Assembly: GCA_014879655.1 (NCBI GenBank)
Contig: JACSRS010000105.1
Location: forward strand, 1 to 42,413
From: Burkholderiaceae bacterium
GTDB taxonomy: Bacteria > Pseudomonadota > Gammaproteobacteria > Burkholderiales > Burkholderiaceae_C
Length of the DNA stretch: 42,413 bases
Reading direction: 5' to 3'
How positions within the stretch are numbered: position 1 is the stretch's first letter; each line of letters opens with the position of its first letter. Shown here in pieces: positions 1 through 9,623 of this stretch. A program made the position numbers and the translations under genes. The notes beneath the pieces are model-generated. The model worked only from the letters and a program-made list of their open reading frames with translations. It was not told the DNA's origin and made no database searches.

Positions 1-1566
1 CTGGAGGCCGGCCTCCAGCGGACGCTGGCCCAGCAGCTGCTGTCCGTCAGCACAGCAGACGCGACGACCCCGCCAGCGGAGGTACAGGCCGCGTTCTGTA
101 TCGATGTGCGCAGCGAACCGTTGCGCCGCGCGCTGGAGGCTGCCTCGCCCGCCGTGCAGACTCTGGGATTTGCCGGCTTCTTCGGTCTCCCGCTGGCCTA
201 CACGCCGCTGGCAACACGGGCCCGGCGGCCGCAATTGCCCGGACTGCTCGCACCGGCCATCGAGGTGACCGATCAGCTGACAACAGCAGACGCCGGCAAC
301 ACCGTCGCTGACGCCCGCCTGATGAGCGCCGCCCACCAGTCAAGGGCTGATCGCTTCGCCCTCGCCGATCAATGGCAAGCAGCCAGCCGCTGGCCCGGCG
401 CGGCGTTTTCATTCGTCGAGGCAGCCGGACTGGGATACGTTGGCAAGCTCGCGCGCTGGATGCGCCCGGGAATGCAGGCCCGGGCGAGGGATGATCTGGA
501 CGGCCTGCCCGCTCGCTACCGCGCCCTCTGCAGGCCCGCTATTGTCGGTCTGTCGCTCGATGACAAGGTATCTCTGGCCAGCCGGGTCCTGCACGCGATG
601 GGTCTGGATCGGCACCTGGCGCCGCTGGTGCTGCTGGTCGGGCACGGCAGCCAGTCGACCAACAACGCGCACGCGGCGGCGCTGGATTGCGGTGCCTGCT
701 GCGGCCAGACGGGCGAGGTCAATGCCCGCAGCCTTGCACGACTGCTCAACGAACCTGCCGTGCGCGACGGACTCAGGGCGCACGGCATCACGATTGCGGC
801 GTCAACCGCCTTCGTCGCGGCACTGCACAACACCACCACCGACGAGATCGAAGGCTTTGATCTGGATCTGCTTGCGCCTGCAGCGCGCGCACGCTGGGAC
901 ACCCTGCAAAGCGTTTTTGCGCGGGCTGGCGACCAGGTCCGCCGGGAGCGGGCACCGAGCCTTCGCACGGACCCGCACATCGCTGAAGGCGAGCTGCTGG
1001 ACCAGCTGCGCCGGCGGGCCAACGATGGCGCCCAAACACGCCCGGAGTGGGGATTGGCTGGCAACGCCGCCTTCCTGATCGCCCCCCGGCACAGAAGCCG
1101 GGGGCTGGTCCTGCAGGGGCGCACCTTCCTGCACGACTACGACGCCGGCCAGGATGCGGACGGCAGCATTCTTGAGCTGCTGATGACGGCGCCCATGCTG
1201 GTCACGCACTGGATCAACTGGCAGTACCACGCCTCGACCTGCGAGCCCGAGCGCCTGGGCAGCGGCAACAAGCTGTTGCACAACGTGGTGGGTGGCAACC
1301 TTGGCGTTTTCGAGGGCAACGGCGGCGACCTGCGCATCGGTCTGTCACGCCAGTCGCTGCACGACGGAGACCGCTGGGTGCATGAGCCGCTGCGGCTGAC
1401 CGTCGTGATTGACGCGCCGCAGGCTGCCATCGAATCTGTCATCGAAAAGCATGAAGTGGTCCGGCAACTGCTGCACAACCAATGGTTGCACCTGTGGCGC
1501 TTCCAGCAGAACCATCTGCTGCGCTACGAGCGGGGCGCCTGGCAAGCCGTTGCGCCCGCCGGATGA
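1..1566 (+). CDS. dabA: DabA, inorganic carbon transporter subunit (5' end missing)
   Basis: The frame is open from base 1, so the N-terminal part lies outside the window; 521 residues are visible. DabA (DUF2309, UPF0753) is a large carbonic-anhydrase-like protein that works with the membrane subunit DabB in energy-coupled uptake and hydration of CO2. The fragment has CIDVRSE, giving the Cys-x-Asp pair (Cys33 and Asp35 of the fragment), then VGHGSQSTNN (His215) and LDCGACCG (Cys230). The 15-residue His-to-Cys spacing matches the family zinc site. Near the end, residues such as LHNVVGGNLGVFEGNGGDLR are also typical. DabB is usually encoded just upstream, which would be off the left edge. The gene converges with ychF across a repeat-containing gap. 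Confidence 0.95.
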   Translation: MEAGLQRTLAQQLLSVSTADATTPPAEVQAAFCIDVRSEPLRRALEAASPAVQTLGFAGFFGLPLAYTPLATRARRPQLPGLLAPAIEVTDQLTTADAGNTVADARLMSAAHQSRADRFALADQWQAASRWPGAAFSFVEAAGLGYVGKLARWMRPGMQARARDDLDGLPARYRALCRPAIVGLSLDDKVSLASRVLHAMGLDRHLAPLVLLVGHGSQSTNNAHAAALDCGACCGQTGEVNARSLARLLNEPAVRDGLRAHGITIAASTAFVAALHNTTTDEIEGFDLDLLAPAARARWDTLQSVFARAGDQVRRERAPSLRTDPHIAEGELLDQLRRRANDGAQTRPEWGLAGNAAFLIAPRHRSRGLVLQGRTFLHDYDAGQDADGSILELLMTAPMLVTHWINWQYHASTCEPERLGSGNKLLHNVVGGNLGVFEGNGGDLRIGLSRQSLHDGDRWVHEPLRLTVVIDAPQAAIESVIEKHEVVRQLLHNQWLHLWRFQQNHLLRYERGAWQAVAPAG

Positions 1567-1650
1567 GTTCGAAGCGCCTGCCTGTCGGTGCAGGCGGCCG
1601 GCGCGGCGCCCGGACAGCTTCGACCAGCCAGCTTCTACGCTTTTACTTCG

Positions 1651-1709
1651 ATAGCAATAAGTTGCCTTTTGACGCTGGGTTGATGCCAAAAACGTCTCAA
1701 AATGACCCC
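1651..1709 (+). repeat. Intergenic repeat, copy 1
   Basis: This copy has the core TTTGACGCTGGGTTGATGCC at 1668-1687, preceded by ATAGCAA at 1651 and followed by an A-rich stretch. The same core recurs near 8274, 14012, 33844 and (degenerate) 35377. It lies between the convergent genes dabA and ychF. The rest of the 199-base gap shows nothing else I can name. Confidence 0.75.
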
Positions 1710-1765
1710 TGGGAGCCGGCAGGGGGTCGCTTCCTGCGGCTCGCCGGTTGCGCAGATGCCCGGCG

Positions 1766-2860
1766 TCAGACGTTGAAGAGGAAATTGAGCACGTCGCCGT
1801 CCTTGACGACGTATTCCTTGCCTTCTGAGCGCATCTTGCCTGCGTCCTTCGCGCCCTGTTCGCCCTTGTAGGCGATGTAGTCGTCAAACGCGATGGTCTG
1901 CGCACGGATGAAGCCGCGCTCGAAGTCACCGTGGATCACGCCGGCCGCCTGCGGTGCGGTGTCGCCGATGTGGATGGTCCACGCCCGCACTTCCTTCACG
2001 CCGGCGGTGAAATAGGTCTGCAGGCCCAGCAGCTTGAAGGCGGCGCGGATCAGCCGGTTCAGGCCGGGCTCGTCCTGGCCCATCTCGCTGAGGAACATCT
2101 CGCGGTCTTCGTCGCTCATGTCGGCCATGTCGGCTTCCATCTTGGCGCAGATGGCCACCACCGGTGCGTTCTGGGTGGCGGCGTATTCGGAGAGGCGATC
2201 GAGGTACGGGTTGTCGACGAAACCGTCATCGCTGACGTTGCCGACAAACATCGCCGGTTTGGCGGTGATCAGGCACAGCGGCTTGAGAATGGCAAGTTCC
2301 TCTTTCGACAGGTCCATCGTGCGCACCGGCTTGCCTTCGTTCAGCACCGCCTGCACCCGGGTCAGCACCGTCACCAGCTTGGCCGCTTCCTTGTCGTTGC
2401 CGGACTTGGCAGCCTTGATGCTGCGCTGCAGGGTCTTTTCCACCGTGCCCATGTCGGCCAGGCACAGCTCGGTCTGGATCACCTCGATGTCCGAGATCGG
2501 ATCGACCTTGCCGGCGACATGGATCACATTGCCGTCTTCAAAGCAGCGCACCACGTTGACGATGGCGTCGGTCTCGCGGATGTGGGCCAGAAACTTGTTG
2601 CCCAGGCCCTCGCCGGTGCTGGCGCCGGCCACCAGACCGGCAATGTCGACGAACTCGACGATGGCCGGCACGATGCGCTCGGGGTTGATGATCTGCGCCA
2701 GCTGCTGCAGCCGCGGATCGGGCACTTCCACCACGCCGGTATTGGGCTCGATGGTGCAGAAGGGATAGTTTTCTGCGGCGATGCCGGCTTTGGTCAGCGC
2801 GTTGAAAAGGGTGGACTTGCCGACGTTGGGCAGGCCCACGATGCCGCATTGGAGGCTCAT
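1766..2860 (-). CDS. ychF: YchF, ribosome-associated GTPase/ATPase (Obg family)
   Basis: This is a 364-residue protein, the usual length for YchF/OLA1. YchF is a P-loop NTPase that binds ribosomes and prefers ATP over GTP; it is linked to stress responses and translation. The Walker A/G1 motif is GLPNVGKST at residues 9-17, and the switch II region has [10 protein letters not shown]. The C-terminal TGS domain ends with [16 protein letters not shown], typical of the family. The ATG at 2860 opens the conserved [16 protein letters not shown] start. It lies downstream of the MOSC gene on the same strand with a gap of about 130 bases, so cotranscription is possible but not shown. Confidence 0.97.
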   Translation of the reverse strand: MSLQCGIVGLPNVGKSTLFNALTKAGIAAENYPFCTIEPNTGVVEVPDPRLQQLAQIINPERIVPAIVEFVDIAGLVAGASTGEGLGNKFLAHIRETDAIVNVVRCFEDGNVIHVAGKVDPISDIEVIQTELCLADMGTVEKTLQRSIKAAKSGNDKEAAKLVTVLTRVQAVLNEGKPVRTMDLSKEELAILKPLCLITAKPAMFVGNVSDDGFVDNPYLDRLSEYAATQNAPVVAICAKMEADMADMSDEDREMFLSEMGQDEPGLNRLIRAAFKLLGLQTYFTAGVKEVRAWTIHIGDTAPQAAGVIHGDFERGFIRAQTIAFDDYIAYKGEQGAKDAGKMRSEGKEYVVKDGDVLNFLFNV

Positions 2861-2988
2861 GGAGGGGCTTTCAGGGGATCAGGGGAAGGACCGGATTTTA
2901 CCGGGCGGGCGCTCGCGGCCCGATCATCGGCGCTCAACCGCCGCCCGAAGCGCCGCCGGGGTTGCTGCCCGCGGCCCGACGTCGCCGC

Positions 2989-3855
2989 TCAGTCGAAGCG
3001 GAAATCGGCTGACACACGCTGGCCCACCCGCAACAGGGCGCCGTCCCCCTGGATCATGATGGCGTTCATGCCAAAGGTCACCGCACCGCCCAGCAGGGGG
3101 TCCTGCCGGTAGGCCTGCAGTGTGTCGCTCACCACCGGGTTGACCTCGGCCGTGGCCGGGTCGACGTTCGGAATGGGGCAGCGCGCGCAGGGCTTGACCG
3201 GCCGCAGTTGCACCGGTTCGCCGCCGGTTTCGATCCAGATCGCGTCCAGCCGGTCCTCGTCATGCGCCTCCAGGCCGGCCAGCACCAGATTCGGGCGAAA
3301 GCGCGCCATCTCCACCGCGGCGTGGCCGCCGGCCAGCAGCCGCTGGTTCAGTCCGTCCAGCGAGGCCTGGCTGGCGATCAGCAGCGGAAATCCGTCGCTG
3401 AACTGGTTCGGGGCCTCGACGCCGCCGGTCCACTTCAGGCTCGACAGGCGCCGCACATCCGGGTCAAAACGCACCAGGCGCAGCGGCTGGCCGAGAAAGT
3501 CGCTGAACCACTGCGCCGCCAGGTCGCCCATGTCCCAGGCACTGACCTCATCGTCCCAGACGCGGACCTGCGCCGGCTTCTCGACCTCGTCGAGCGCCAG
3601 GTGCAGGGCCAGCATGCCCGGCGCGCGCAGCACCAGATCGCTGATGCGCAGCGTCGGCCGGATCAGTGCCATGCGCGGCAGCTCGCGCTGACTGACGAAC
3701 TCGCCTTGGGCGTCGACGACCATCCAGGCACGGTCGAGGTCCAGGCCGGTGTCCAGCAGCATGGCCTCCTGGACCGCCATGCCGGCGCACGACTTCACGG
3801 GGTAGACCAGCAGCGCCGCCAGGGTGGCGCTCACATCACGGGATTCAGGATTCAC
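2989..3855 (-). CDS. MOSC domain protein (YcbX-like)
   Basis: A 288-residue protein with an N-terminal MOSC beta-barrel domain (LLVYPVKSCAGM near residue 15) and a C-terminal MOSC domain. The conserved cysteine region reads RPVKPCARCPIPNVD. MOSC proteins of this type take a molybdenum-cofactor-bound form and reduce N-hydroxylated compounds; E. coli YcbX is the best-known relative. The start is GTG at 3855, with AAAGG about eight bases upstream; no better ATG precedes the conserved start. The physiological substrate cannot be read from the sequence. It is divergent from the flavin hydroxylase gene that starts at 3933. Confidence 0.9.
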   Translation of the reverse strand: MNPESRDVSATLAALLVYPVKSCAGMAVQEAMLLDTGLDLDRAWMVVDAQGEFVSQRELPRMALIRPTLRISDLVLRAPGMLALHLALDEVEKPAQVRVWDDEVSAWDMGDLAAQWFSDFLGQPLRLVRFDPDVRRLSSLKWTGGVEAPNQFSDGFPLLIASQASLDGLNQRLLAGGHAAVEMARFRPNLVLAGLEAHDEDRLDAIWIETGGEPVQLRPVKPCARCPIPNVDPATAEVNPVVSDTLQAYRQDPLLGGAVTFGMNAIMIQGDGALLRVGQRVSADFRFD

Positions 3856-3932
3856 GGGAACAACCTTTGCAGCAGGCAGTTTGTCGAAAGGGCGGCAATC
3901 CCGGATTGTGCCCGCCTCCTACAATTGGCTGC

Positions 3933-5054
3933 ATGGCTTCACCCCCTGACATCTGCATCCGCGGCAACGGCATCGTGGGCCAGGCCCTGGCCCTGCTGCT
4001 GGCGCGCGAACGTCTGCGCGTGGCGCTGGTCGGCCCGCCCGGGGCGGGCGCCGACGGCGCGACGAGCGACGTGCGCGCCTACGCGCTCAACGCAGCGTCG
4101 CGTGCCCTGCTCGAATCCCTGCGCTGCTGGCCGCCGGAGACCGCCGCAACCCCGGTGCTGCAGATGCGGGTGCAGGGCGACGACGGTGGCCAGGTGGTCT
4201 TTGACGCCACCGAGCAGGGCAGCGAGGCACTGAACTGGATCGTCGACGTGCCGGTGCTGGAGCAGCAACTGGCGCAGGCGGTAAATTACCAGCCGCTGAT
4301 CGACCGCGTGGATGCCCCGGTGCCGGCCGCACTCACCGTGGTCTGCGAGGGCAAGGCCAGCCGCACGCGCAGCGAGTTCGGCGTGAACGTCGACGTCACA
4401 GCCTATCCGCAGCACGCGATCGCGACCCGCATGCAGTGCGAACGCCCGCACGCGCAGACCGCCTGGCAATGGTTTGCCGACGGCGACATCCTGGCTTTTT
4501 TGCCGCTGGGCGGCCCGCAAGGGAACTCTGTGGCGGTTGTGTGGTCTGTCTTGCAGGAGCGCGCCGATGAGCGGTTCGCCGCAACCGCCGAAGACTTCGC
4601 GACGATGCTCGAAACCGCCAGCCATCACATGCTCGGCAGCCTGACCCAGCAGGGCGAGCGAGCGCGCTGGCCGCTGCAACTGGCGCAGGCCGACCGCTGG
4701 GTCGGACCCGGCTGGGCGCTTGCTGGCGACGCGGCGCACACCGTGCACCCGTTGTCGGGCCAGGGCCTGAACCTGGGCCTGGCCGATGTGGCTGAACTGG
4801 CGCAGGTGCTGCAAGCGCGCGAGAGCTGGCGCACCTGCGGCGACCTGAAGCTGCTGCGTCGCTACGAGCGCGCCCGCAAGGCCGACGTGCTGGCCACGGG
4901 CTTGGCCACCGATGGCCTGCAACAGCTTTTCTCATTGCCGGGCGCACCGGCACAGACGCTGCGCAACTGGGGCATGAGCGGCTTTGACCTCAGCGGGCCG
5001 CTGAAAAACTGGGTGGCACGTCGTGCCATGGGCGCTGCCCGGCCTGCCCGCTGA
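3933..5054 (+). CDS. FAD-dependent UbiH/Coq6-family hydroxylase
   Basis: A 373-residue flavoprotein monooxygenase of the UbiH/UbiF/VisC/COQ6 family, which hydroxylates the ring of ubiquinone precursors. The N-terminal FAD-binding loop is RGNGIVGQALALLLARE. The second FAD motif, GDAAHTVHPLSGQGLNLGL, lies near residue 265 and includes the Gly-Asp and the Gly-Gln-Gly-Leu-Asn signature. The open frame extends upstream to 3867, but ATG 3933 begins directly before the Rossmann motif. The gene runs straight into dsbC, 42 bases downstream. Which ring position it hydroxylates cannot be decided here, so no symbol is given. Confidence 0.88.
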   Translation: MASPPDICIRGNGIVGQALALLLARERLRVALVGPPGAGADGATSDVRAYALNAASRALLESLRCWPPETAATPVLQMRVQGDDGGQVVFDATEQGSEALNWIVDVPVLEQQLAQAVNYQPLIDRVDAPVPAALTVVCEGKASRTRSEFGVNVDVTAYPQHAIATRMQCERPHAQTAWQWFADGDILAFLPLGGPQGNSVAVVWSVLQERADERFAATAEDFATMLETASHHMLGSLTQQGERARWPLQLAQADRWVGPGWALAGDAAHTVHPLSGQGLNLGLADVAELAQVLQARESWRTCGDLKLLRRYERARKADVLATGLATDGLQQLFSLPGAPAQTLRNWGMSGFDLSGPLKNWVARRAMGAARPAR

Positions 5055-5096
5055 ATCTGCTGACTCCCCCCTTTTCTCATCTGAAACCGAACTCCC

Positions 5097-5819
5097 ATGA
5101 AGTCCACACTGAAAACCGCGCTGGCGCTGGCCGCCCTGAGCCTGTCCCTGCTGGCCTCTGCGCAGGAAGCGACCATCCGCAAGAACCTGGCCGAGCGAAT
5201 TCCGCAGCTGCAGAAGATCGACGAGGTCAGCAAGACCCCGATGCCCGGCCTGTACGAAGTGCGGGTCAACGGCACCGACATCCTGTACACCGACGCCGAA
5301 GGCAACTTCCTGATCCAGGGCAGCCTGATCGACACCAAGCTCAAGCGCAACCTGACCGAAGAACGGGTGGACAAACTCACCGCGATCGACTTCAAGTCGC
5401 TGCCCTTGAAAGACGCCTTCACCATCGTGCGCGGCGACGGCAAGCGCAAGATGGCGGTTTTCGAAGATCCCAACTGTGGTTACTGCAAGCGCTTTGAAGC
5501 CGACCTGCAGAAGATCAACAACGTCACCGTCTACCTGTTCCTGTATCCGATCCTGAGCAAGGACTCGGCTGACAAGTCGCGCAACATCTGGTGCGCCAAG
5601 GACAAGGCCAAGGCCTGGAACGACTGGATGCTCAATGACGTCACCCCGGCAGCCGCGCCCGCCAGTTGCGACGCGACCGCGCTGACGCGCAACGTCGAGT
5701 TCGGCAAGAAGTACAAGATCACCGGAACGCCGACGCTGGTCTTTGCCGACGGCTCGCGCGTGCCCGGCGCCATCAGCAGCGCGCAGGTCGAAAAGTTCCT
5801 GACCGACGCAAAACCTTGA
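5097..5819 (+). CDS. dsbC: DsbC, periplasmic thiol:disulfide isomerase
   Basis: A 240-residue exported protein. The signal peptide covers about residues 1-22 (basic start, hydrophobic core, ALLASA-type end before QEAT). An N-terminal DsbC dimerisation domain follows, then a thioredoxin fold with the active-site CGYC in FEDPNCGYCKRFE. The cis-proline loop is TGTPTLVF. DsbC isomerises wrongly formed disulfides in periplasmic proteins and is kept reduced by DsbD. It sits 42 bases after the UbiH-type gene and probably shares its transcript. Confidence 0.95.
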   Translation: MKSTLKTALALAALSLSLLASAQEATIRKNLAERIPQLQKIDEVSKTPMPGLYEVRVNGTDILYTDAEGNFLIQGSLIDTKLKRNLTEERVDKLTAIDFKSLPLKDAFTIVRGDGKRKMAVFEDPNCGYCKRFEADLQKINNVTVYLFLYPILSKDSADKSRNIWCAKDKAKAWNDWMLNDVTPAAAPASCDATALTRNVEFGKKYKITGTPTLVFADGSRVPGAISSAQVEKFLTDAKP

Positions 5820-5858
5820 ACACGGGCTGATGGCGAAGGCCGCCGCCCGTCCGCTGTG

Positions 5859-6302
5859 ATGAATCACGACGCCACCCGCAAACTGATCGACCGGCTGGGC
5901 TACGCCGGGCTGATTCCCTTCATCGGCCTGGCTTTGCTGCTGTGGCTGGTCGACGCCGACCTGCACCCCTTCGTGGCGCTGGCGCTGCTGGCCTATGGCG
6001 CCGTCATCGTCTCTTTTCTCGGCGGCATTCACTGGGGCATCGGCCTGCGTTATGCGGCCACCGAGACGCCCGGCCATGCCTTCCACCTGATCTGGGGCGT
6101 GGCCCCTTCACTGATGGCCTGGGTCGCGCTGCTGATGCCGGCCTATGCCGGACTGCCCCTGCTGGGTCTGGTGATGGTGGCCTGCTACCTGGTCGACCGC
6201 AAGACCTGGATTGATGCCGGCCTGTCGCACTGGCTGCCGCTGCGCCTGCGGCTGACGCTGGTGGCCACCCTCAGTTGCGTGTTCGGCGCGGCCGGCACCT
6301 GA
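5859..6302 (+). CDS. DUF3429 inner-membrane protein
   Basis: A 147-residue hydrophobic protein matching the DUF3429 family, whose function is unknown. About four or five membrane segments are visible: LIPFIGLALLLWLV, ALALLAYGAVIVSFLGGI, a segment around WGVAPSLMAWVALLM, LLGLVMVACYLV, and a last one near the C-terminus. The loop GGIHWGIGLR after the second segment is characteristic. The start may be ATG 5859 or the GTG three bases earlier at 5856; ATG is preferred. It follows dsbC by 39 bases on the same strand. Confidence 0.88.
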   Translation: MNHDATRKLIDRLGYAGLIPFIGLALLLWLVDADLHPFVALALLAYGAVIVSFLGGIHWGIGLRYAATETPGHAFHLIWGVAPSLMAWVALLMPAYAGLPLLGLVMVACYLVDRKTWIDAGLSHWLPLRLRLTLVATLSCVFGAAGT

Positions 6303-6384
6303 GCGGCCGGCTGACTTCATCTCCGACGTAGCAGCATCGGCCGACGGGCAGGTCGGCGGCAGGTCGGCTATTCTTGATGCCAAC

Positions 6385-8181
6385 ATGCCCAGCAAGAAGT
6401 CCTCCAGACCCGCGCCGACCCCCAAACCGGCCCCTGCCGCGATCCACTACGCCGTCGACACCGACGATCTGCACGCCCACCTGTTCCAGATCACGCTGAC
6501 CATCGCCCACCCGGACGAGTTGCAGACCGTCTCGATGCCGGTGTGGATACCGGGCAGCTACCTGGTGCGTGAATTCGCCAAGAACCTGCAGCAGCTCAGC
6601 GCGCAGCAGGAACGCGAACCGCTGGCCCTCGTGCAGCTCGACAAATGCCGCTGGCAGGTGGCCTGCCAGCCCGGCCGACCCCTGGTGCTGCGCTACGCCG
6701 TCTACGCACGCGACGATTCGGTGCGCACCGCCTGGCTCGATGCGTCGCGCGGCTTCTTCAACGGCACCAGCCTCTTCCTTCAGGTGCAGGGCCAGACCGG
6801 CCAGCCCCATGCGTTGACCATCCATGCACCGAAGGCCGCGAAAAACTGGCAGCTGGCCACCGGACTTGATGCCGTCCGGGTCGACAAGCGCGGCTTCGGC
6901 AGCTACCGGGCCGCCGACTACGACGAACTGGCCGACTGCCCGGTCGAGATGGGCGCGTTCTGGAGCGGCGAGTTCATCGCCTGCGGCGTGCCGCACCGGT
7001 TCGTGGTCGCCGGCGCGACGCCCTCTTTCGACAGTGAGCGCCTGCTGCGAGACACGCGGGCCATCTGCGAGACCGCCATCCGCTTCTGGCATGGTCGCGG
7101 CAAACCCCCGCACAAATCCTATGTGTTCATGCTCAACGCCGTGGACGACAGCTACGGCGGGCTGGAGCACCGGAACTCCACCGCGCTGATCTGCGGGCGG
7201 CGCGACCTGCCCCGCACCGGCAGCACCACCGCCAGCGAGGGCTACACGACGCTGCTGGGCCTGATCAGCCACGAGTATTTCCACACCTGGAACGTCAAGC
7301 GGCTGCGCCCGGCCGAGTTTGCGCGCTACGACTACGGGCAGGAAAACTACACGCGGCTGCTGTGGTTCTTTGAAGGCTTCACCAGCTACTACGACGATCT
7401 GCTGCTGCGCCGCGCCGGTCTGCTGGACGACGCCGGCTACCTGAAGCTGCTGGCCAAGACGCTGAATCAGGTGCTGCAGACGCCGGGGCGCGCCGTGCAG
7501 TCGGTGGCGCAGGCCAGCTTTGACGCCTGGATCAAGTACTACCGGCAGGACGAAAACACCCCCAACACCACGGTCAGCTACTACACCAAGGGCGCACTGG
7601 TGGCGCTGTGCCTGGACCTGACGCTGCGCCACGAGGGCGCCACCACTCTGGACGCGGTGATGCGTGCGCTGTGGAAGCGCTGCCAGGGCGGACCGATGAC
7701 CGAAGCCGACCTCGCGGCCGTGCTGCGCCAGTTGGGCGGACGCGACTTCAGCGCCGAGCTGGCCAACTGGGTGCACGGCACCGCCGATCTGCCCGTGGCG
7801 GCGCTGCTGGCGCACCAGGGCGTGAAGCTGACGCAGGAGCGCGCCCAGCCGGCGCAGCGCCTGGGCCTTCGCGTCAGCGAAGCGGGCGGGCTGCACATCA
7901 AGCTGGTGCTGCGCGGGGGCGCGGCCGAGCGGGCCGGTTTTGCCGCCGGCGACGAGTGGCTGGGCGTGGAAACCCCCGCGCCGCACGCGGGTGCCTGGCG
8001 GATGCTGAAACTGGACGACCTGGATTTTTATGCCGTGCCACAACGCGACCTGACCGCACTGGTGTCGCGCGACCGGCGCCTGCTACGGCTGGCGCTGCAG
8101 TTGCCGGCGGATGTCACCACGGCGCGGCTCAACCTGCGCGATCCGGCGCTGGCCCAGGCCTGGCTGACCGGCAGCAAGTAG
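6385..8181 (+). CDS. M61-family metallopeptidase with PDZ domain
   Basis: A 598-residue protein of the M61 glycyl aminopeptidase family. The zinc site is SHEYFHTWNVKRLRP (HExxH), followed about 25 residues later by the third-ligand region WFFEGFTSYYDDLLL. A substrate-binding motif, DDSYGGLEHRNSTAL, precedes the zinc site. The C-terminal part (RLGLRVSEAGGLHIK to AERAGFAAGDEW) is PDZ-like. No clear signal peptide is seen, so it is probably cytoplasmic. M61 enzymes release N-terminal Gly or Ala; the natural substrate is unknown. It ends at TAG 8181, convergent with paaK. Confidence 0.93.
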   Translation: MPSKKSSRPAPTPKPAPAAIHYAVDTDDLHAHLFQITLTIAHPDELQTVSMPVWIPGSYLVREFAKNLQQLSAQQEREPLALVQLDKCRWQVACQPGRPLVLRYAVYARDDSVRTAWLDASRGFFNGTSLFLQVQGQTGQPHALTIHAPKAAKNWQLATGLDAVRVDKRGFGSYRAADYDELADCPVEMGAFWSGEFIACGVPHRFVVAGATPSFDSERLLRDTRAICETAIRFWHGRGKPPHKSYVFMLNAVDDSYGGLEHRNSTALICGRRDLPRTGSTTASEGYTTLLGLISHEYFHTWNVKRLRPAEFARYDYGQENYTRLLWFFEGFTSYYDDLLLRRAGLLDDAGYLKLLAKTLNQVLQTPGRAVQSVAQASFDAWIKYYRQDENTPNTTVSYYTKGALVALCLDLTLRHEGATTLDAVMRALWKRCQGGPMTEADLAAVLRQLGGRDFSAELANWVHGTADLPVAALLAHQGVKLTQERAQPAQRLGLRVSEAGGLHIKLVLRGGAAERAGFAAGDEWLGVETPAPHAGAWRMLKLDDLDFYAVPQRDLTALVSRDRRLLRLALQLPADVTTARLNLRDPALAQAWLTGSK

Positions 8182-8188
8182 CCGACAG

Positions 8189-8204
8189 GCGCCGAAACCG
8201 GCGC
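8189..8204 (+). other. Short hairpin after the M61 peptidase gene
   Basis: A perfect six-base stem GCGCCG/CGGCGC with an AAAC loop begins eight bases after the stop codon. A run of six T lies about 20 bases further on, not directly after the stem, so it is a weak terminator candidate only. Confidence 0.35.
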
Positions 8205-8264
8205 GCCAGGCACAAGGCACCAATTTTTTCAGCGACCCCTGGGTCTTTTATTTGGCAAATTATC

Positions 8265-8312
8265 AGTCAAACTGGCATCAACCCAGCGTCAAATCGTGAG
8301 TTGTTGCTACTG
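8265..8312 (-). repeat. Intergenic repeat, copy 2 (inverted)
   Basis: On the minus strand this reads AGTAGCAACAACT, then a short spacer, then the full core TTTGACGCTGGGTTGATGCC (core at 8274-8293). It is the only copy in the window in this orientation. It lies between the convergent M61 peptidase gene and paaK. Confidence 0.75.
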
Positions 8313-8327
8313 AAACGTGACTCAAGT

Positions 8328-9623
8328 TCACAGCTTGCGCTGGTCCACCACCCGCTTGGCCTTCCCCTGACTGCGCTCCACGCCGCCTTCGGCGCGCAAC
8401 TCGATCTCGACACTGCTGCCCACATAGACCTTGATCTCGTGCTGCAGCAGCTTGGCCGAGGCACGCGCCTCGATGCTGTCGGGCGAAATGCCCGGCCGCG
8501 TCTCGACTGCGACGCGCAGGTTGTCCATCGGACCTTCACGGGTCAGGATGCACTGGTAGTGCGGCGCGAGTTCGGCGCGTTTGAGGATCAGTTCCTCGAT
8601 CTGTGACGGGAACACGTTGACGCCGCGGATGATCATCATGTCGTCGCTGCGGCCGGTAATCTTTTCCATGCGCCGCATCGTGCGCGCCGTGCCCGGCAGC
8701 AGCCGCGTCAGGTCGCGCGTACGGTAGCGGATGATGGGCAGGGCTTCCTTGGTCAGGCTCGTGAAGACCAGTTCGCCCATCTCGCCGTCCATCACCGGCT
8801 CACCGGTTTCGGGGTGAATGATCTCCGGGTAGAAATGGTCCTCCCAGATGGTGGGGCCGTCCTTGGTTTCGACGCACTCGTTGGCCACGCCCGGGCCCAT
8901 CACTTCAGACAGTCCGTAGATATCCACCGCGTCGATCCCCATGCGCTGCTCGATGGCCACGCGCATGTCATTGGTCCAGGGCTCGGCACCAAAAATGCCG
9001 ATGCGCAGGCTGGCGCTGCGCGGGTCGATGCCCTGGCGGTCGAACTCGTCGGCAATGGCCAGCATGTAGCTGGGCGTGACGGTGATGATGTCGGGCCTGA
9101 AGTCCATGATCAGCTGCACCTGCTTTTCGGTCTGGCCGCCGCCGAACGGCACCACCGTCAGGCCCAGCTTTTCGGCGCCGTAGTGCGCGCCCAATCCCCC
9201 GGTAAAAAGACCGTAGCCGTAGCTGTTGTGCAGCAGGTCGCCCGGCCGCGCGCCGCTGGCGCGAAAGCTGCGCGCCACCACCGTCGCCCAGGTGTCAATG
9301 TCCTTGAGCGTGTAGCCCACCACGGTGGGCTTGCCGGTGGTGCCGCTGGACGCATGGATGCGCGCGCATTTCTCGCGGGTCACGGCGAACATGCCGAACG
9401 GGTAGCTGTCGCGCAGGTCCTTCTTGGTGGTGAACGGAAACTTGGCCAGATCGGCCAGCGTCTTCAGGTCGTCCGGATGCACGCCGGCGGCATCGAACTT
9501 GGCCCGGTAGACCGGCGAATTGGCATAGGCATGGGCCAGCGTGGCTTTCATGCGCTTGAGCTGCAGACCGCGCAGTTCGTCAATGCTGGCTTTCTCGATC
9601 GGTTCGAGGGGAAAGGTTTTCAT
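8328..9623 (-). CDS. paaK: Phenylacetate-CoA ligase PaaK
   Basis: A 431-residue adenylate-forming enzyme that activates phenylacetate to phenylacetyl-CoA with ATP, the first step of the aerobic paa pathway. The P-loop-like motif is HASSGTTGKPTVVGYT; further on lie VPFGGGQTEKQ and GLSEVMGPGVANECV, all typical of PaaK rather than of general acyl-CoA synthetases. The C-terminal ATP/CoA region has GRSDDMMIIRGVNVFPSQIE. The start ATG overlaps the stop of paaI (ATGA), which implies translational coupling. It is the last gene of the paaG-paaI-paaK unit. Confidence 0.96.
   Translation of the reverse strand: MKTFPLEPIEKASIDELRGLQLKRMKATLAHAYANSPVYRAKFDAAGVHPDDLKTLADLAKFPFTTKKDLRDSYPFGMFAVTREKCARIHASSGTTGKPTVVGYTLKDIDTWATVVARSFRASGARPGDLLHNSYGYGLFTGGLGAHYGAEKLGLTVVPFGGGQTEKQVQLIMDFRPDIITVTPSYMLAIADEFDRQGIDPRSASLRIGIFGAEPWTNDMRVAIEQRMGIDAVDIYGLSEVMGPGVANECVETKDGPTIWEDHFYPEIIHPETGEPVMDGEMGELVFTSLTKEALPIIRYRTRDLTRLLPGTARTMRRMEKITGRSDDMMIIRGVNVFPSQIEELILKRAELAPHYQCILTREGPMDNLRVAVETRPGISPDSIEARASAKLLQHEIKVYVGSSVEIELRAEGGVERSQGKAKRVVDQRKL

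Noticed and set aside
440-1281. Several long open frames in other frames of the dabA region
   Set aside because: High-GC shadows of dabA; they lack family motifs, while the dabA frame carries the zinc-site residues.
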